Shown piece after piece: positions 25,427-39,329 of a DNA stretch of 64,000 bases. This DNA is from Candidatus Absconditabacteria bacterium (GTDB taxonomy: Bacteria; Patescibacteriota; Gracilibacteria; Absconditabacterales; Absconditicoccaceae). The position numbers were made by a program, and so were the translations under genes. The stretch spans positions 130,971-194,970 of the forward strand of contig JAQUVI010000002.1 of the NCBI GenBank assembly GCA_028693445.1, read 5' to 3'. Under the pieces are notes generated by a model that was given only the letters and a program-made list of their open reading frames with translations, searched no databases and had not been told where the DNA came from. Position 1 is the stretch's first letter. Every line of letters starts with the position of its first letter.

Positions 25427-26920
25427 ATGAAAAAATTTATTAAATCGATTTTTGTTTTAGGATTATTTGTTGTTTGATTTTCTGTTTTTGCAGACACACA
25501 AAAAACTTTTTTGGAAGCAGTTTCAGAAGAGAAAATAAAAATAGAAAATATGTTTGATACAGCTTATAATGTTGTATATCAAAATTTTCAAAATTCTGTG
25601 AAATGATTTTTGACATCATTGGATTATAAATGACTTGTATGTTTGTGAGTTATTGATGATTCTAAACTTTTGCAACAAATGCAAAATGATAATAAAAACT
25701 TAAAAATCTGATTTTTAAACGCTTATGCTAATTTGTATGCTGATGCATTGGATATAGAACAAAAACAACGTATTTTAAAAGATACAAATGTTTCTTTATT
25801 TGCGAGTTGAGCTAATTATGAATCTGAAAAGACTCGTATATTAAATTCTCTTTCTCAACTCGCTACTGGTCAGGCAAATTTGGTTAATAGTTTTAAATCT
25901 TCTTATCAGTGAAAAACTCAAAAATTTGTAGATGATTTCAATGATTATTCAGAAAAAAATAAAGAATTATTGATTACTGTTTGAAATAATATTAAAATAT
26001 TAAATGAAGTTGATCAAAAATATAAAAAATTAAATTCAGATTTGTTGGAATATCAAATACAATTAGCATGAAGTTGAGCTAAGTTTTTTTCTAGACTTCA
26101 TATTTTGAAAAAAGCCTCTCTTTCTGGTTTGGAACTTGTATTTCAAAATAACATAGATAAGGAAGTGAGAAGGAATAGGATATTAACAAATTTATCAAAT
26201 GAATTATCTCAACAAAAAAATTATGCTTTGTGACTTTATGAAATGCAATTTGATGAAAAAATCAATATGTTATTAGACAAATGGTATGATAATAAAGAAC
26301 TCACACAAATTTCAAAAGAAGTTCAACAATTTTACTCTAAATATATGCCTGCAGGTAAAATGCAATGTTCTTATTTTATATCTTCTTCTGATTTTTTGAC
26401 AGAATCTGCAAAACTTGTGTCAAAAATAACTAGTTTTAACCAAAATTTTTCTTCACAAAGTACATGAACGGTAAATAATGAACAATTTCAAGATGCTCTA
26501 ACAAAACGGATACCTGTTGTTATTAAATTACAAAAAGATATTACAAATACTTTCAATACTGCAGTTGTCGAAAAAAGAAAATCTATGCTTGAAGAATATA
26601 GAAAACAAAAAGATGTTTCTTATCAGTCATCAGTAGAAAATACTGTTCCATCTATAGAAATTGAATGATCTTTTGCTTTTACACAGGCTTTTAAAAAAGG
26701 GCAGTTCAACTCTGACATAAAAATATTACAGCAATTGTTGACCAGTTTGTGATATTATAATTGAATTATAGATTGAATTTATTCTTCTCAGACTATAAAT
26801 GCTGTTTATCAATATCAATTGGCAAAATGATTATTGAAATGATATGAAAAAAAACCATCTACTTGGTGACGAATGTGACCAGCTACTAGAGCGCAGTTAA
26901 ACAAAGATATTGTTAAATAA
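25427..26920 (+). CDS. Secreted helical protein with C-terminal peptidoglycan-binding domain
   Basis: 497 aa. A signal peptide (residues 1-22, 'FVLGLFVVGFSVFA') precedes about 380 residues of mostly helical sequence rich in Gln, Asn and Lys, without a recognised catalytic motif. The C-terminus (residues about 420-495) is a PG_binding_1 domain: 'DIKILQQLLTSLGYYNG', 'IDGIYSSQTINAVYQYQ' and a final 'GPATRAQLN'. Such domains hold proteins to the cell wall. The position just before a pilin-like gene suggests an extracytoplasmic structural or assembly role (inference). A CGA codon in 'TWG-x-MGPATRA' and a CGG in 'ALTK-x-IPVV' are uninformative about the code. Confidence 0.87.
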
Positions 26921-26942
26921 ATTTATTATAAAAATATAGTTT

Positions 26943-28073
26943 ATGAAAAAAAAATGATTTACTTTATTGGAGATAATAATTTCTGTTACATGATTTTTTT
27001 TGATGATGACTGTTGTTATAAACGCTTATTTGAGTATTATAACATTTAGACATTCTTTTCATATTAGAGCAAAATTAATAGAAAATACTTATTATATGTT
27101 TGAAAAGGTAAATCTTTTATTGAGAGATTATACTATAGATTATGAAGAGTATTTTAATCGTTCTCGTGTATGATGTGATACGAGTGGTTATTTTTCTTGG
27201 AATGTTTGAATAAATGGTTATTGTGATTTATTTACTAATTTTGGTAATAAAAATTCTTTTCAAACAAATCCAAATAAACATTCTATCTATTATTGTAGTT
27301 CTTATACAGGTTATTATGCAGATCCAGAATATGTTAACTATGTTCCTTTATTATCCACATGATGTGCCACTTGAACATTTCAATCATTTGGTCAATATGT
27401 AAAACAATTTTTGGATGTAAAAGAAAATGTGGACTTTGATACTTCTTTTGTTGGTGATTCTGATGATACAGATCTTTGAGAATGACCAGAAGCTATATTA
27501 AATTCTACTTGAGTTAAAGAACTTTATCTGATTTCTCAAGATAAACAATATAGAGTTTTTATCAGAAGAGCTCTTATTGATAGCTGAGATTTTAATTGAG
27601 ATTGATATATTTCTGGGGATAATGAATATCTATATACATTACAGATGTTGAAACTTAGGTCTTTTGATGCTTGAAATAATCACGACTTTGATATAGATAA
27701 TTCATCTGGCGTTTATGATAATATTTTGGATACTTGGGCTTGTGATTATTCTCAATGATTTGTTTGTAGTTGAAATAATTTGTGAAATATTTATTCATGA
27801 TATCGTTTTCCTGTAGATGATTTACAATATAATTCTGGTTGGGTAAGTTTGTTTGATAATAGCATAACTGTTACTGACCGAAATATTGTTGTATATCCTA
27901 CAAAAGATCCAGAGTTAGCTTGGATGGAATCAGATTATCAGATTATGCCTTATTTTACTATATCTTTGAAAACCAAACCTTATGGGTGAGTATGGCAAAG
28001 AAAATTAAAATGATCTATAAATGATTATCAATTTACATTACAAACAACATTTACTACAAAATATAATCGTTAA
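26943..28073 (+). CDS. Type IV pilin-like protein (prepilin N-terminus)
   Basis: 376 aa. The N-terminus 'MKKKGFTLLEIIISVTG' is a class III prepilin signal: cleavage after KKKG, Phe+1, Glu+5 and a hydrophobic helix to about residue 30, with the Gly encoded by TGA. The large C-terminal part has paired cysteines, Asp/Gly-rich EF-hand-like stretches ('DSGDFNGDGYISGDNEY') and many Tyr. The size is above a major pilin (about 150 aa) and fits a minor pilin or pseudopilin with an extra domain, perhaps a tip adhesin (inference). Pilus assembly genes lie 24 kb downstream at 52116-54583. Confidence 0.88.
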
Positions 28074-28115
28074 AAAATATTAATTCAGATTTTATTTATT
28101 GATATATATATTACT

Positions 28116-29714
<1,599 letters not shown>

Positions 29715-29777
29715 TCTAGATATCAATTCTAAATTTTTCTGTTGCATTTTTTTGTTAATTCCTTAAAAGTCATCTTT

Positions 29778-30100
29778 GTCCAATCTATGTGGTACTCCGC
29801 TATTTAGCGGAGAGGAAAGTCCTGACACCATAAAAAAGCTAGCATCTTATGGATGCTGAATCATATTAAATGAAAGTGCCACAGAAACGAAAACTACTTT
29901 GCTTCGGCAGAGAAAAGATGCAACGTGAAGATGGAGTATTTATTTACTTCTACTTCTTCTCAGTTCACCTGATAGGTGTTCGAGTGGTAAACCATAGCTG
30001 GTGCAAGCTTACCTATCTTGTATAGAGTAGTGCAGATGTTGATTTTATATCAGCTTAGAAAAATTCCACATAATACAGAATCAGGCTTATTGGATTGGAT
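29778..30100 (+). ncRNA. rnpB: RNase P RNA (M1-like ribozyme)
   Basis: The conserved core elements of bacterial RNase P RNA appear in order: 'GAGGAAAGTCC' (P4 5' side region, near 29811), 'AGTGCCACAGAAACG' (CR-II/P-region near 29874), 'GGTAAACC..GGTGCAAGC' (near 29987), and the closing 'ACAGAATCAGGCTTAT' (near 30075). Flanking TCCAATC (29779-29785) and GATTGGA (30093-30099) pair as helix P1, fixing both ends. The length of about 320 nt is a little shorter than E. coli M1 RNA (377 nt). It processes tRNA 5' ends; a tRNA gene follows 8 bases later and may be co-transcribed. Confidence 0.95.
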
Positions 30101-30107
30101 AAAAAAT

Positions 30108-30179
30108 AGGGCCGTAGCTCAGGGGTAGAGCGGGAGTCTCCAAAGCTCCGCGTCGCGAGTTCAAGTCTTGCCGGCCCTG
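30108..30179 (+). tRNA. tRNA-Trp (CCA)
   Basis: A 72-nt cloverleaf. The acceptor AGGGCCG pairs perfectly with CGGCCCT, and the discriminator is G73. The D arm is GCTC-AGGGGTA-GAGC, the anticodon arm GGAGT-CTCCAAA-GCTCC and the T arm GCGAG-TTCAAGT-CTTGC. Anticodon CCA reads only UGG, so this tRNA does not read UGA, in line with UGA being glycine here. A1-U72 and G73 are known TrpRS identity elements. No CCA end is encoded. Confidence 0.95.
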
Positions 30180-30186
30180 AATTAAA

Positions 30187-30213
30187 GAATCTAGTCATTT
30201 GACTAGTTTTTTA
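30187..30213 (+). terminator. Intrinsic terminator after rnpB/tRNA-Trp
   Basis: A CTAGTCA / TGACTAG stem with a two-base loop, followed directly by TTTTTTATTTTT. It would end a common rnpB-tRNA transcript. Confidence 0.85.
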
Positions 30214-30345
30214 TTTTTACTTGATTTTTATGTCGATAATCATATTTTATTGTGAATGACAAGCTGATATGATGATCTTTGGATATAGTTTAGATCTTTG
30301 ATAAAAAACATTATTTTGTTTTTTATATTCTAAATATATATCGTT

Positions 30346-30549
30346 ATGAAAAATGTTTATATTATTGCTTTACTACTTTTGGTAGTTGGTGGTCTCAATT
30401 GGGGATTGGTTGGTTTCTTTGGATTTGATTTGGTTGCTTGGATATTTGGTGATATGTCAGTGTTGTCTCGTGTTGTTTATTCATTAGTTTGACTTTCAGC
30501 AGTATTTGTTGCTTACGCTGAATTAACTCATTGTAAATGTAAAAAATAA
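30346..30549 (+). CDS. DUF378-family small membrane protein
   Basis: 67 aa with two transmembrane helices. It matches the DUF378 (YuzA-like) pattern: 'LLLVVGGLNWGLVGFFGFDL' then 'VYSLVGLSAVF', ending in a Cys/Lys tail 'HCKCKK'. The biochemical role of the family is unknown. One TGA (Gly) lies in the second helix. It is monocistronic, between two terminators. Confidence 0.88.
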
Positions 30550-30561
30550 ATATTGATTTAA

Positions 30562-30597
30562 ATAGCTATTCATCTTATGATGAGTGGCTGTTTTTTT
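30562..30597 (+). terminator. Intrinsic terminator
   Basis: A stem of about 11 bp (AGCTATTCATC / GATGAGTGGCT with G-T pairs) with a TTAT loop and a run of seven T. It follows the DUF378 gene. Confidence 0.85.
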
Positions 30598-30661
30598 GTT
30601 TGTAAAAAAATATCAAATTATTAATGTGATGTTATTATTAATTTAATTATAATTCTTTTTT

Positions 30662-31354
30662 ATGATCGATATTGCTACTATTCAAATACACTCTTCTTGG
30701 AAAAAAGTAATTGGTGATGAATTTCAGAAGTCTTATTTTGAACAAATAAAAAACTTTCTTAAAGAGGAAAAAGCTAATTGAAATACAATTTATCCCAAAT
30801 GATCTGATATTTTCAATGCGTTTAATCAGGCTCCTTTTGATGATGTAAAAGTAGTTATTTTGTGACAAGATCCTTATCATGGGGAGGGGGAGGCTCATGG
30901 GCTTTGTTTCTCTGTGCAAGATGGAATTCGTATTCCCCCTTCGCTCAAAAATATTTTCAAAGAATTGCTTACAGATATTCCAGGTTTTATTGTTCCTTCT
31001 TCTGGGAATTTGATTTCTTGGGCGAAGCAGGGTGTTTTTCTTTTAAATGCTACGTTGACGGTAAGAAAAGATACTCCTAATTCACATAAAGATGCTTGAT
31101 GGCAACAATTTACTGATGCAGTTATTAAAAAAATTTCTGATGAAAAAAAATGAGTAGTTTTTTTGCTATGGGGGGCATATGCACAGGGGAAAATAGGGTT
31201 GATTGATCAAGATAAACATCTGGTATTACAGGCCGTGCATCCTTCACCATTTTCTGCTTATAAATGATTTTTTGGTTGTAAACATTTTTCAAAAACAAAT
31301 GATTTTTTGATATCAAAATGAAAAACTCCTATAAATTGGCTTATTAATCCATAA
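30662..31354 (+). CDS. ung: Uracil-DNA glycosylase, family 1
   Basis: 230 aa, the standard length. It excises uracil from DNA as the first step of base-excision repair. The catalytic water-activating motif is '[20 protein letters not shown]' (Gly before Gln encoded by TGA), with '[19 protein letters not shown]', '[11 protein letters not shown]' and the DNA-intercalating '[11 protein letters not shown]'. All catalytic residues (Asp and the second His) are present. A TATAAT box lies about 10 bases before the start, so the message may be nearly leaderless. Confidence 0.97.
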
Positions 31355-31444
31355 GTTTTGCCCTATAAAAAAGTTCTTTAAAATTTGCTTTTTTGTGAAA
31401 AATGGGATATAATTTTGTATAAATTTTTATTATTTTTTACGAAA

Positions 31445-32404
31445 ATGCCGGGTGAATTAGCTAATCAAAGCCAACAAATTGGTCAACAAACAATAGAAAC
31501 GTCTATCTCTTTTTTGGAAATAATTTATGATAACCCATATATTCAATGATTTCTTTCTTTAATATTTGCTTTGTTACTTTCTTTTTGATTAATTACATTA
31601 TCAAGAATATTAGCTATTTTTGTAAAAAATAGAATTATCAAAAACTTTGCTGTCAAAGATTGAGTATCTCCCAAAAAAATGGCTATTTTGGTTTGAGATA
31701 TAGTTTTTTATGCTATGTCATTTGTCTCTATATATATCTCTTTTACAATAGCTGGTATAGATATTAAACTTTTGATGTCTTGAATTACTATTGGAGTTGG
31801 TTTTGCATTTAGACAAACATTATCAAATATGATATCAGGTATTATGATATATTCTACATCTGAATATAAAATATGAAATATTGTTCAATTGAAAATGGAA
31901 TCTGATATATTTGGAATTATTGAGGAAATTAATATGAAAAATATTATGATTAGAACTTTTGATATGAGGAGAGTTATTATACCAAATTCAACATTTTTGA
32001 GAAAAGCTATAAAAACATATAATTCTGAAGAATTTCTTAGATTAGAAACAAATATTGTTGTAGATATAAATTTGGATATAACGTTTGTTATACAAGAAAT
32101 AATAAAAGTAGTAAATTCATTTTCGTTTATTTTAAACAAAGAATATACTCAGGTTTTATTGGATAGTTTTGATGATAAAAAAGCAAAATTAAATGTTCAA
32201 ATGTTTTTCAATCCTAATTCCTGATATTCTAGTGAATACATAAAATCTATTGTACAAATACAATTACTTGATTTATGTAAAAAATTGGAAAAAAATGCTA
32301 AATCAGATTTAGAAAAAAAATCTGTTGTTGATAAATTAGAAGAAGTTACCAGAGTTGATGTTATAAAACAACCTGTTGTTTCAGAAGTTTCTCTGGTTAA
32401 ATAA
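31445..32404 (+). CDS. MscS-family mechanosensitive channel
   Basis: 319 aa, similar to E. coli MscS (286 aa). It opens under membrane tension to release solutes in osmotic downshock. Three N-terminal helices occupy residues about 35-60, 80-110 and 115-145. The third has the Gly/Ala-patterned pore helix 'ITIGVGFAFRQTLSNMISG', then the beta domain with 'DIFGIIEEINMKNIMIRTFD' and 'RRVIIPNSTF', the classic MscS signature. The C-terminus is cytosolic and charged. It ends one base before the convergent recG stop. TGA encodes several helix glycines. Confidence 0.93.
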
Positions 32405-34468
32405 TTAAGCCAAAATATCTCAAATTTTTTCTTCTAAATATATCTTTAGTTTATCTAGTCATTTGAGTTTAGGATATTTTTCTAATAACCGTTTTGCTCA
32501 TTCTTGGACTTTTTCTATAAATTTTAAATCTGATAATATTTCTATTGGTATATCTGTTTGTCATGCTTGCATTGTACCAAGAATTTCTCAAGGTCAACGA
32601 TTTTTTAGATCAAGTTCGGCTAGTTTGAATCAATCGTTTGTTTCTTCCATTGCTTTTAATCTTTTGTAGCTATCTCAAGTTTTCTTTTTTGTTTCTAAAA
32701 AACAATATGATTTTAGATCAGATCTTCAAATTCTTCATCTTAATTGGTGTAATTGTGAAAGTCAAAATCTTTCAGAATTTTTTATAATCATTATTGTTGC
32801 TTCTGGTATATCAACTCATACTTCTATTACGGTTGTTGACACAAGTAGACAATATTCGCCGTTTTTGAATTTTGTCATTGTTTCTTCCTTTTCTTTTGAA
32901 TTCATTTTGCCATGTATAAGTCAGATTTTATTTTTAAGTTCTGGTAAAAGTTTTTTTATTTCTTGATACTCTGATGTAGCAGCTTTGACCTCTTCCAATT
33001 TTTCGGATTCCTCTACAAGGGGAGTGACTATAAAAACCTTTTGTCATTCATTAACTTTTGATATAATTCGTGGTTTTAATTTTATATATTCGTTTTCTGA
33101 AATAATTTTTGTGGTTATTGGTTGTCTTCATTTTGGTAATTCATCTATAATATGTACATCAAATTCGCCGAAAAAAGCTAAAGCCATAGATCTTGGTATA
33201 GGAGTAGCACTCATTTGTAATATATCAGGATTGCCAAATTTTTTGAAAACAGCTCTTTGTCTAACTCAGAATTTATGTTGTTCATCTATCACAACAAATC
33301 AAAGATTAGAAAAACCTACATTCTCTTGTAAAAGAGCATGAGTTCATATTGTTATATGAATTTTTCATTCTTTTATTTCTTTTTTGATTTTTTCTTTTTG
33401 TGCTTTTGGTGTCGATCATGTGAGTAATTCGATACGTATTCACAAAGGAAGAAAAAGTTTGGCTAATGTTTTATGATGTTGATTGGCTAAAACTTCCAAA
33501 GGTGCTACAAAAATACTTTGTTTGTTTTTTAAATAATACATATAATAGGCAATAGTTGCTGCTACAATAGTTTTACCACTTCAAACATCTCATTGTAATA
33601 AAGCCATCATTGGTTTTATGTCGTGTATTGATTCTATACAATTTTTTATTACTTTTTTTTGAGCATTTGTTAGTTTAAAAGGTAATTTTCCTATGAAATT
33701 TTTGATAATTTCTCGACGAGGGTCAGATTCATCAATTCTTTTTAGAGAATTTTTTTCATATTCTTCTTTCTGTATAAGAGAATGTAATTGAACTCTAAGT
33801 AATCTATCAAAAAATATTCTTTGTAAAGCTGCTTTTTGTAATTCGTAACTTTCTGGAAAATGTATATTTTTTATTGTTTCTTTTACTCATAAAAGATTAT
33901 ATTTTTCTAGAAATTCTTGAGGTAGATGCTCATCAAAAATATTATCAATGTTTTCCAATAAATTCCATATTTTTTCTGCGAATCGTCATGGTTTTATGCC
34001 ATATAATTCTGAATATATTGGATATATTCTTCACATGTTTGGTATGTTTGTTTGTTCTTGTGTGGTGTCAGAAGTTTGTATTATTTCTGGTTGGTTAAAA
34101 ATTGCTTTTCATAATTTAAAAAATGGCTTTCATACTATAATATATCGTTGATTTTCTTTTATTTTGCTTGCTAGATATCAAGAGTTAAATATGTTTATTT
34201 GTCATAATTGTCATTGTTCGTCAATAAATATATATTCGTATACTTTTCTTCATCTTCTTGGTGAAAACTTTTTTTCTATTATTTTTCATTTTGTGGTAGC
34301 TACTCATTTTTCATTTATAGTTAATTCTGATAATGGTTTTATAAAACTTCTATCTTCGTAGCTTCTAGGAAAATATTGGAGAAGATCTTTTATGGCTTTT
34401 ATGCCATTACTTTCCAAAATAGAACTATACTTATTTGTTGTTTTTAGTTGTTCTTTGAGTGTGTTCAT
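32405..34468 (-). CDS. recG: ATP-dependent DNA helicase RecG
   Basis: 687 aa, normal for RecG, the helicase that remodels stalled forks and branched DNA. The N-terminal wedge/OB domain contains '[12 protein letters not shown]'. The helicase core shows Walker A 'LLQGDVGSGKT', the TRG-like segment '[18 protein letters not shown]', 'IIDELPKGRQPITT', '[15 protein letters not shown]' and motif VI '[18 protein letters not shown]'. All conserved arginines I could check are AGA or CGT, never CGA. The ATG at 34468 has no Shine-Dalgarno sequence. Confidence 0.95.
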
Positions 34469-34585
34469 ATTTGTAGTTTATTTATTTTTTTATCTAAATC
34501 AATTTTTCTTTTTCAATTGCTTTTTTTATTCTTTTTTATATAGTCAATTTTTGCATGATGTTTTATCGTATTATTTAGTTATTGT

Positions 34586-36454
34586 ATGAAAAAAGGAATT
34601 ATATTTTTTGTCTTTTTTGCTGTTATTGTAAGTTGATTATTGCAACTTTATAAAAACTATGATGTTGATTGAGATATTATTCAAGTAATAAAGAACAAAG
34701 AAGATGTATCTTTAAATAGTTTTATTGATCGTTATAAAGCTGGAGATTTCTCCAAAATAGAACTTAAAGATGGTATAGATCTGATTGGTTATACTTTTGT
34801 TTCATCTGGAGATAATACATCTATGATGTCATTAAACAAAACTTATACAGAACATATTTTTGATACATATTCTACAAAAAAACCGATGGATACATCCTTA
34901 TCTGATCTTGGTATATCTTTGACTTGATTGGTTTTGGTTGATATAAAATATACTACTAAATCATTTTTGCAAAAATTTATGGAAGAAATAGGTCCGATTT
35001 TTCTATTTTTTCTGATATTCATTTTGTTTTTCAAGTTTATGTTGCCAAAATGATGATCATGATTTCCTTTTAATGTAAAGGTTGGTAAATTGGATAATAA
35101 ACAAAAGAATAAAACTAAATTTGCGGATGTTGCAGGTATGGAAGAAGTAAAAAATGAATTATCAGAGGTTGTTGATTATCTTAAACATCCAAATAAATAT
35201 CATAAAGTATGAGCTAGACATCCAAAATGAGTTTTGCTTTTTGGAGAACCATGATCTGGTAAAACACTTCTTGCTAGAGCTGTTGCTGGTGAATCTGATG
35301 TACCATTTTTTAGTGTTTCTGGTTCTGAATTTATGGAAATGCTTGTTGGTATGTGAGCTGCAAAAGTAAGAGAGTTGTTTGGTAAAGCAAAAGCAGTTGG
35401 TAGAGCTATTATTTTTATAGATGAGATTGATGCTATATGAAGAAGAAGAGGTGTTGGACATACTGGTTGACATCAAGAACAAGAACAAACATTAAACCAG
35501 ATTCTTACTGAAATGGATGGATTTGATAATAAAACAAATATTATAGTAATGGCAGCAACTAATAGACCAGATATATTGGATCCAGCTTTGCTTAGAGCAG
35601 GTAGATTTGATAGAAAAATTATGGTTTCTAGACCTACATATGAAGAAAGAGTAGCTATATTCGATTATTATCTCAAAGATAAAAAGACTAATTCAAAAGT
35701 TTCTTTGGAATCATTGGCAAAAAGAACAAGTTGATTGGTTGGTGCTGATATAGAAAATATAGTAAATGAAGCTTCATTGAAAATAGCAAAAGAGAGTAGA
35801 GTAGAAATTTGAGTACAAGACTTTGAATATGCACTGGAAAAAGTTATAATGTGACCAGAAAAAAAAGTTAAATCAATGAATGAAAAAGAAAAACATATAG
35901 TGGCTTTTCATGAACTTTGACACGCTGTTACTGCTTATTTTCTTCCACAAACAGATCCTGTAGAAAAAATTTCTATTGTGCGTAGATGACACGCTCTTTG
36001 AGTAACTTGGATGACTCCAGATGAAGATAAAAATCTTTATTCAAAAGCCAAGTTTATTGATCAAATTATTTCATTACTTTGATGAAGAGCAGCAGAGGAA
36101 ATTTTCTTTTGAAAAGAAGAAATAACAACTTGAGCATCAAATGATTTTGAAAAGGCAACATTAATTATCAGAGATATGCTTACTAAATATGGTATGGACG
36201 AAGATCTTTGAACAATTTTTTATTGAGATAATAATATGGATGATTATAGATTTATAAAACCTTATAGTGAAGAAATCTCAGAGCGTATTGATAATAAAAT
36301 ACAAGATTATATGTCTTCATGTTATAAAAAATCAATAAATATTATCAAAAAAAACAAATCTATTATTGAAAAACTTTCAATCTCTTTATTGGAGAAGGAA
36401 TATTTGACTAGAGAAGAATTTGAATCATTGATGACAGAATATATAAAAGATTAA
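34586..36454 (+). CDS. ftsH: ATP-dependent zinc metalloprotease FtsH
   Basis: 622 aa, the usual size. A membrane-anchored AAA+ hexameric protease for membrane and regulatory proteins. TM1 is at residues 4-21 and TM2 near 135-152. The AAA module has Walker A 'FGEPGSGKT' (residue about 219; the first loop Gly is TGA), Walker B 'AIIFIDEID' and SRH '[18 protein letters not shown]'. The zinc site 'HELGH' is near residue 442, its Gly also TGA. A Gly-rich linker 'KGGSGFPF' follows TM2, made mainly of TGA codons. It is followed 28 bases later by the RicT-like gene. Confidence 0.97.
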
Positions 36455-36482
36455 AAATTTATAATTTAAAAATAAAATCGCT

Positions 36483-37313
36483 ATGAATCTAGCATATGTA
36501 TTGGATTGGTATACAAATAAAAATGTTGTTGTAGAGATAAAAGACAAAGAAATATTTTCTTGATTAAAACAATGAGATAAAATTGTATATGAGACAACAG
36601 ATCAAACTTGAAACAATTCTTTGACTATTTGAATATTTTTGTGACATACATCATCTACTGATAGAAAATGAAACTTTCATCGTATTTTGCAATGAGAAGA
36701 AAAAAAATTTTTTGAAGAGCAACAAGCTTTTTCTTTGCAAATATTTCCATTATTTAAGAAAATGTTTAAAAAACATTTTCCAACATCTACTCCTGTTACA
36801 GCTAGGTATCATGTATTTGCTGATCAAATTTATTTTTATTTTTATGCAGAAGAGAGATATGTTTTCTCTGATTTTGTAAAAGAGCTTAGAAATACGTTGG
36901 ATAAAAATATATTTTTATTTCAAGTTGGTGCTAGAGATATGGTTAAGATGTCTCCTGCAACTGATTGTATAGTTGGTTGTAATGGTATTCAACTTTGTTG
37001 TAAAAGCACTAGGCCTTTACCAAGTATTGAAATAGAAAATATTGTCTTACAAAATTTAGAATGAAGGGATATAGAAAAACTCAAATGAAGATGTGGTAAA
37101 CTTAAATGTTGTTTGATGTATGAATTAGAACAATATGCGGAAGAAAGTAAAAAGTTTCCATCAAAATGATCTGAAGTTTGTATGAAAAGTAATTGTGATA
37201 TGTGCGGATTTGTGACTTCTTATAATATTATGACAAATGATGTAAGTGTTAGAACAAAAGATGGTTGATTCTTTAGAGTTCCTGTGAATCTTATCAAAAA
37301 GATCAAGGATTAA
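36483..37313 (+). CDS. PSP1/RicT-like regulator of RNA processing or cell division
   Basis: 276 aa. The C-terminal PSP1 domain is clear: 'GCNGIQLCCKSTRPLPSIE', then 'GRCGKLKCCLMYELEQY' with the characteristic paired cysteines. In Bacillus, RicT with RicA and RicF forms an Fe-S complex affecting RNase Y maturation events. Only the PSP1 protein is seen here. The Cys pairs needed for the cluster ('CC..', 'C..KCC' and 'CDMCG') are kept. Probably transcribed with ftsH (28-base spacing) and the TPR gene downstream. Confidence 0.85.
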
Positions 37314-37334
37314 TTTATTTATAAATATTGTATT

Positions 37335-38201
37335 ATGTTGAAATTAGGTGTTATCTCTTGGATTATACTAACTATTGTTTTATCCCTTTTTCCTTTGGGG
37401 TTCTTGTTCTATTTCTTGTTTAAAGATATTACAAAATATTTTTTTGTTTTTTGGAATAAAATAGTTAGTGAAAAGGTTTTGAATAAGATTAAAAATGAAA
37501 TTATCCAAGAAAACTTGGTAAATACATATCAATCTGAAGAAATTTCAGAAGAAAAACAAGATTTATTACAAGAAGATTCTGTGAATATAGAAAAAGAAAA
37601 ACCTTCTTTGGAAGAACTTGTTGATAAAGAATTCTCCAAAAAAAAGAAAAAAATGATAGAAAAAATAGTTTATGAAGCTTTGGTTTATAGAAAAGAGTGA
37701 AAATTAGATGAATATGAAAAGAAAATTATAGAATGATTGGCTATTGATCCCAATGATAGAGATCTGAATAAATTATTGGCTGATTTTTATTTTAATCTAG
37801 GAAATTACAAAAAAGCGCTTTCGTTATTGAAGAAAATTATTGAAATAGATCCTCAAGATCATAAAGCTATATGGCAAATTGGAGAAATGTATTTGATTAC
37901 TGGTGATTTTGAAACTGCAGAATTGCTAATTGATAAAGCAATATCAATAAACCAATCAAATCCTAAATATTATATTAGTATGGTAGAAGTGTTGTATAAT
38001 ACAGATAGAAAAAGAGAAGCAGTTGAAATGATGGAAAAAATAGTAAAACTCAGACCAACAACACCATCATACCTCCTTACATTGGCTGATTTATATTTGG
38101 AATTACAAGATTATTGATCTGCAAAAAAATATTATTTTAGAGTTTTGGAATATGAACCAAGTAATGAAAAAGCTAAACAAAAACTAAAAGAACTGTCTTA
38201 A
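37335..38201 (+). CDS. Membrane-anchored TPR protein
   Basis: 288 aa. One N-terminal transmembrane helix (residues about 5-32), a charged coiled stretch rich in Glu/Lys (50-120), then four or five TPR-like repeats ('NKLLADFYFNLGNYKKALSL', 'IWQIGEMYLITGDFETAELL', 'YISMVEVLYNTDRKREAVEM', 'YLLTLADLYLELQDYGSAKK'). TPRs are protein-protein docking surfaces; the TPR domain probably faces the cytoplasm. It follows the RicT-like gene by 21 bases. Partner not known. Confidence 0.88.
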
Positions 38202-38247
38202 TTTAGTGTTTAGTTTTTAGCTCTTTTTAATAATTACATTATAATTT

Positions 38248-39147
38248 ATGAAAAAGCCAATATTGGTAGTTATGGCTGCATGAATGTGAAGTCGTTATGG
38301 GTGACTTAAACAAATAGATCCTATTGGTCCAAATAATGAAGTTATTATTGATTATTCTATTTTTGATGCAATTAAAGCTGGTTTTTGAAAAGTTATTTTT
38401 ATTATTCGCAAAAGTATAGAATCAGATTTTAAAACTTTTTTTTGAAATAGATTTGAAAAGTTTTTGCCTGTGGAATATGTTTATCAAGAGTTGGATAAAT
38501 TACCTAATTGATTTTCTGTGCCAGAGTGAAGAGTAAAACCTTGGTGAACTGCACATGCTTTGCTAGTAGCAAAGGATTTTATAGATGCTCCATTTGTAGC
38601 GCTTAATGCAGATGATTTTTATGGTAGAGATGCTTTTATTAAAATAGCTGAATTTTTATCGGAAAATCAAGATTCAAATATTTATGCCTTGGTTTGATAT
38701 TATTTGAAAAATACTATATCTGATTTTGGTAGTGTGAATCGTGGTATTTGCAGATCTAATAATGATTTATTGTCTGATATTGTAGAAACTAAAAATATTG
38801 TAAAAAAAGAATGACAAATTGGTTTTATGGAAAATGATAATTGGAATGTTTTATCTCCAGATACTTTGGTTTCTATGAATTTTTTTGGTTTTATGCCATC
38901 TATTTTGGAATATATAGAAATCTGATTTAAAAAGTTTTTAGAAAATCATGGTCAGGAATTGACTTCAGAATATTATATTCCTACTGTTTTAGATCAACTT
39001 ATAAAAAGTAATAAAATAATGTGTCATATTCTTCCTAATAATTCTTCTTGGTTTGGTGTTACTTATCCTCAAGATAAAACACAAGTTATTGATTCAATAC
39101 AAAAATTGATAACTTCTTGAGCTTATCCAGAAAAATTATGGGATTAA
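38248..39147 (+). CDS. Sugar-nucleotide nucleotidyltransferase (NTP_transferase-like)
   Basis: 299 aa. The N-terminal nucleotide-binding signature is 'LVVMAAGMGSRYGGLKQIDP' with four TGA glycines. 'KPWGTAHALLVAKDFID' and the metal-binding 'FVALNADDFYGRDAF' follow, all typical of enzymes that make NDP-sugars from sugar 1-phosphates. The exact sugar is not readable from sequence. TATAAT lies 7 bases before ATG. A good terminator follows at 39182. Confidence 0.88.
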
Positions 39148-39181
39148 TTTTGTGGAAAAAAATGTGGAAAAAATGTTAGAA

Positions 39182-39206
39182 AGCTAGGTTTGACCTAGTT
39201 TTTTTA
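39182..39206 (+). terminator. Intrinsic terminator
   Basis: An AGCTAGGT / ACCTAG stem with a short TTG loop followed by TTTTTTT. It closes the nucleotidyltransferase unit. Confidence 0.85.
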
Positions 39207-39329
39207 AAAATCTCTTGAAAAAACTTTCCAATATCTTAGATTAGTGCTAAATGTTATGTTTTAGGTTTTAGATTACTATTATTTAAAACAAATTTAACAC
39301 TTGAAATTTTTAATCTAAAATTATGTATT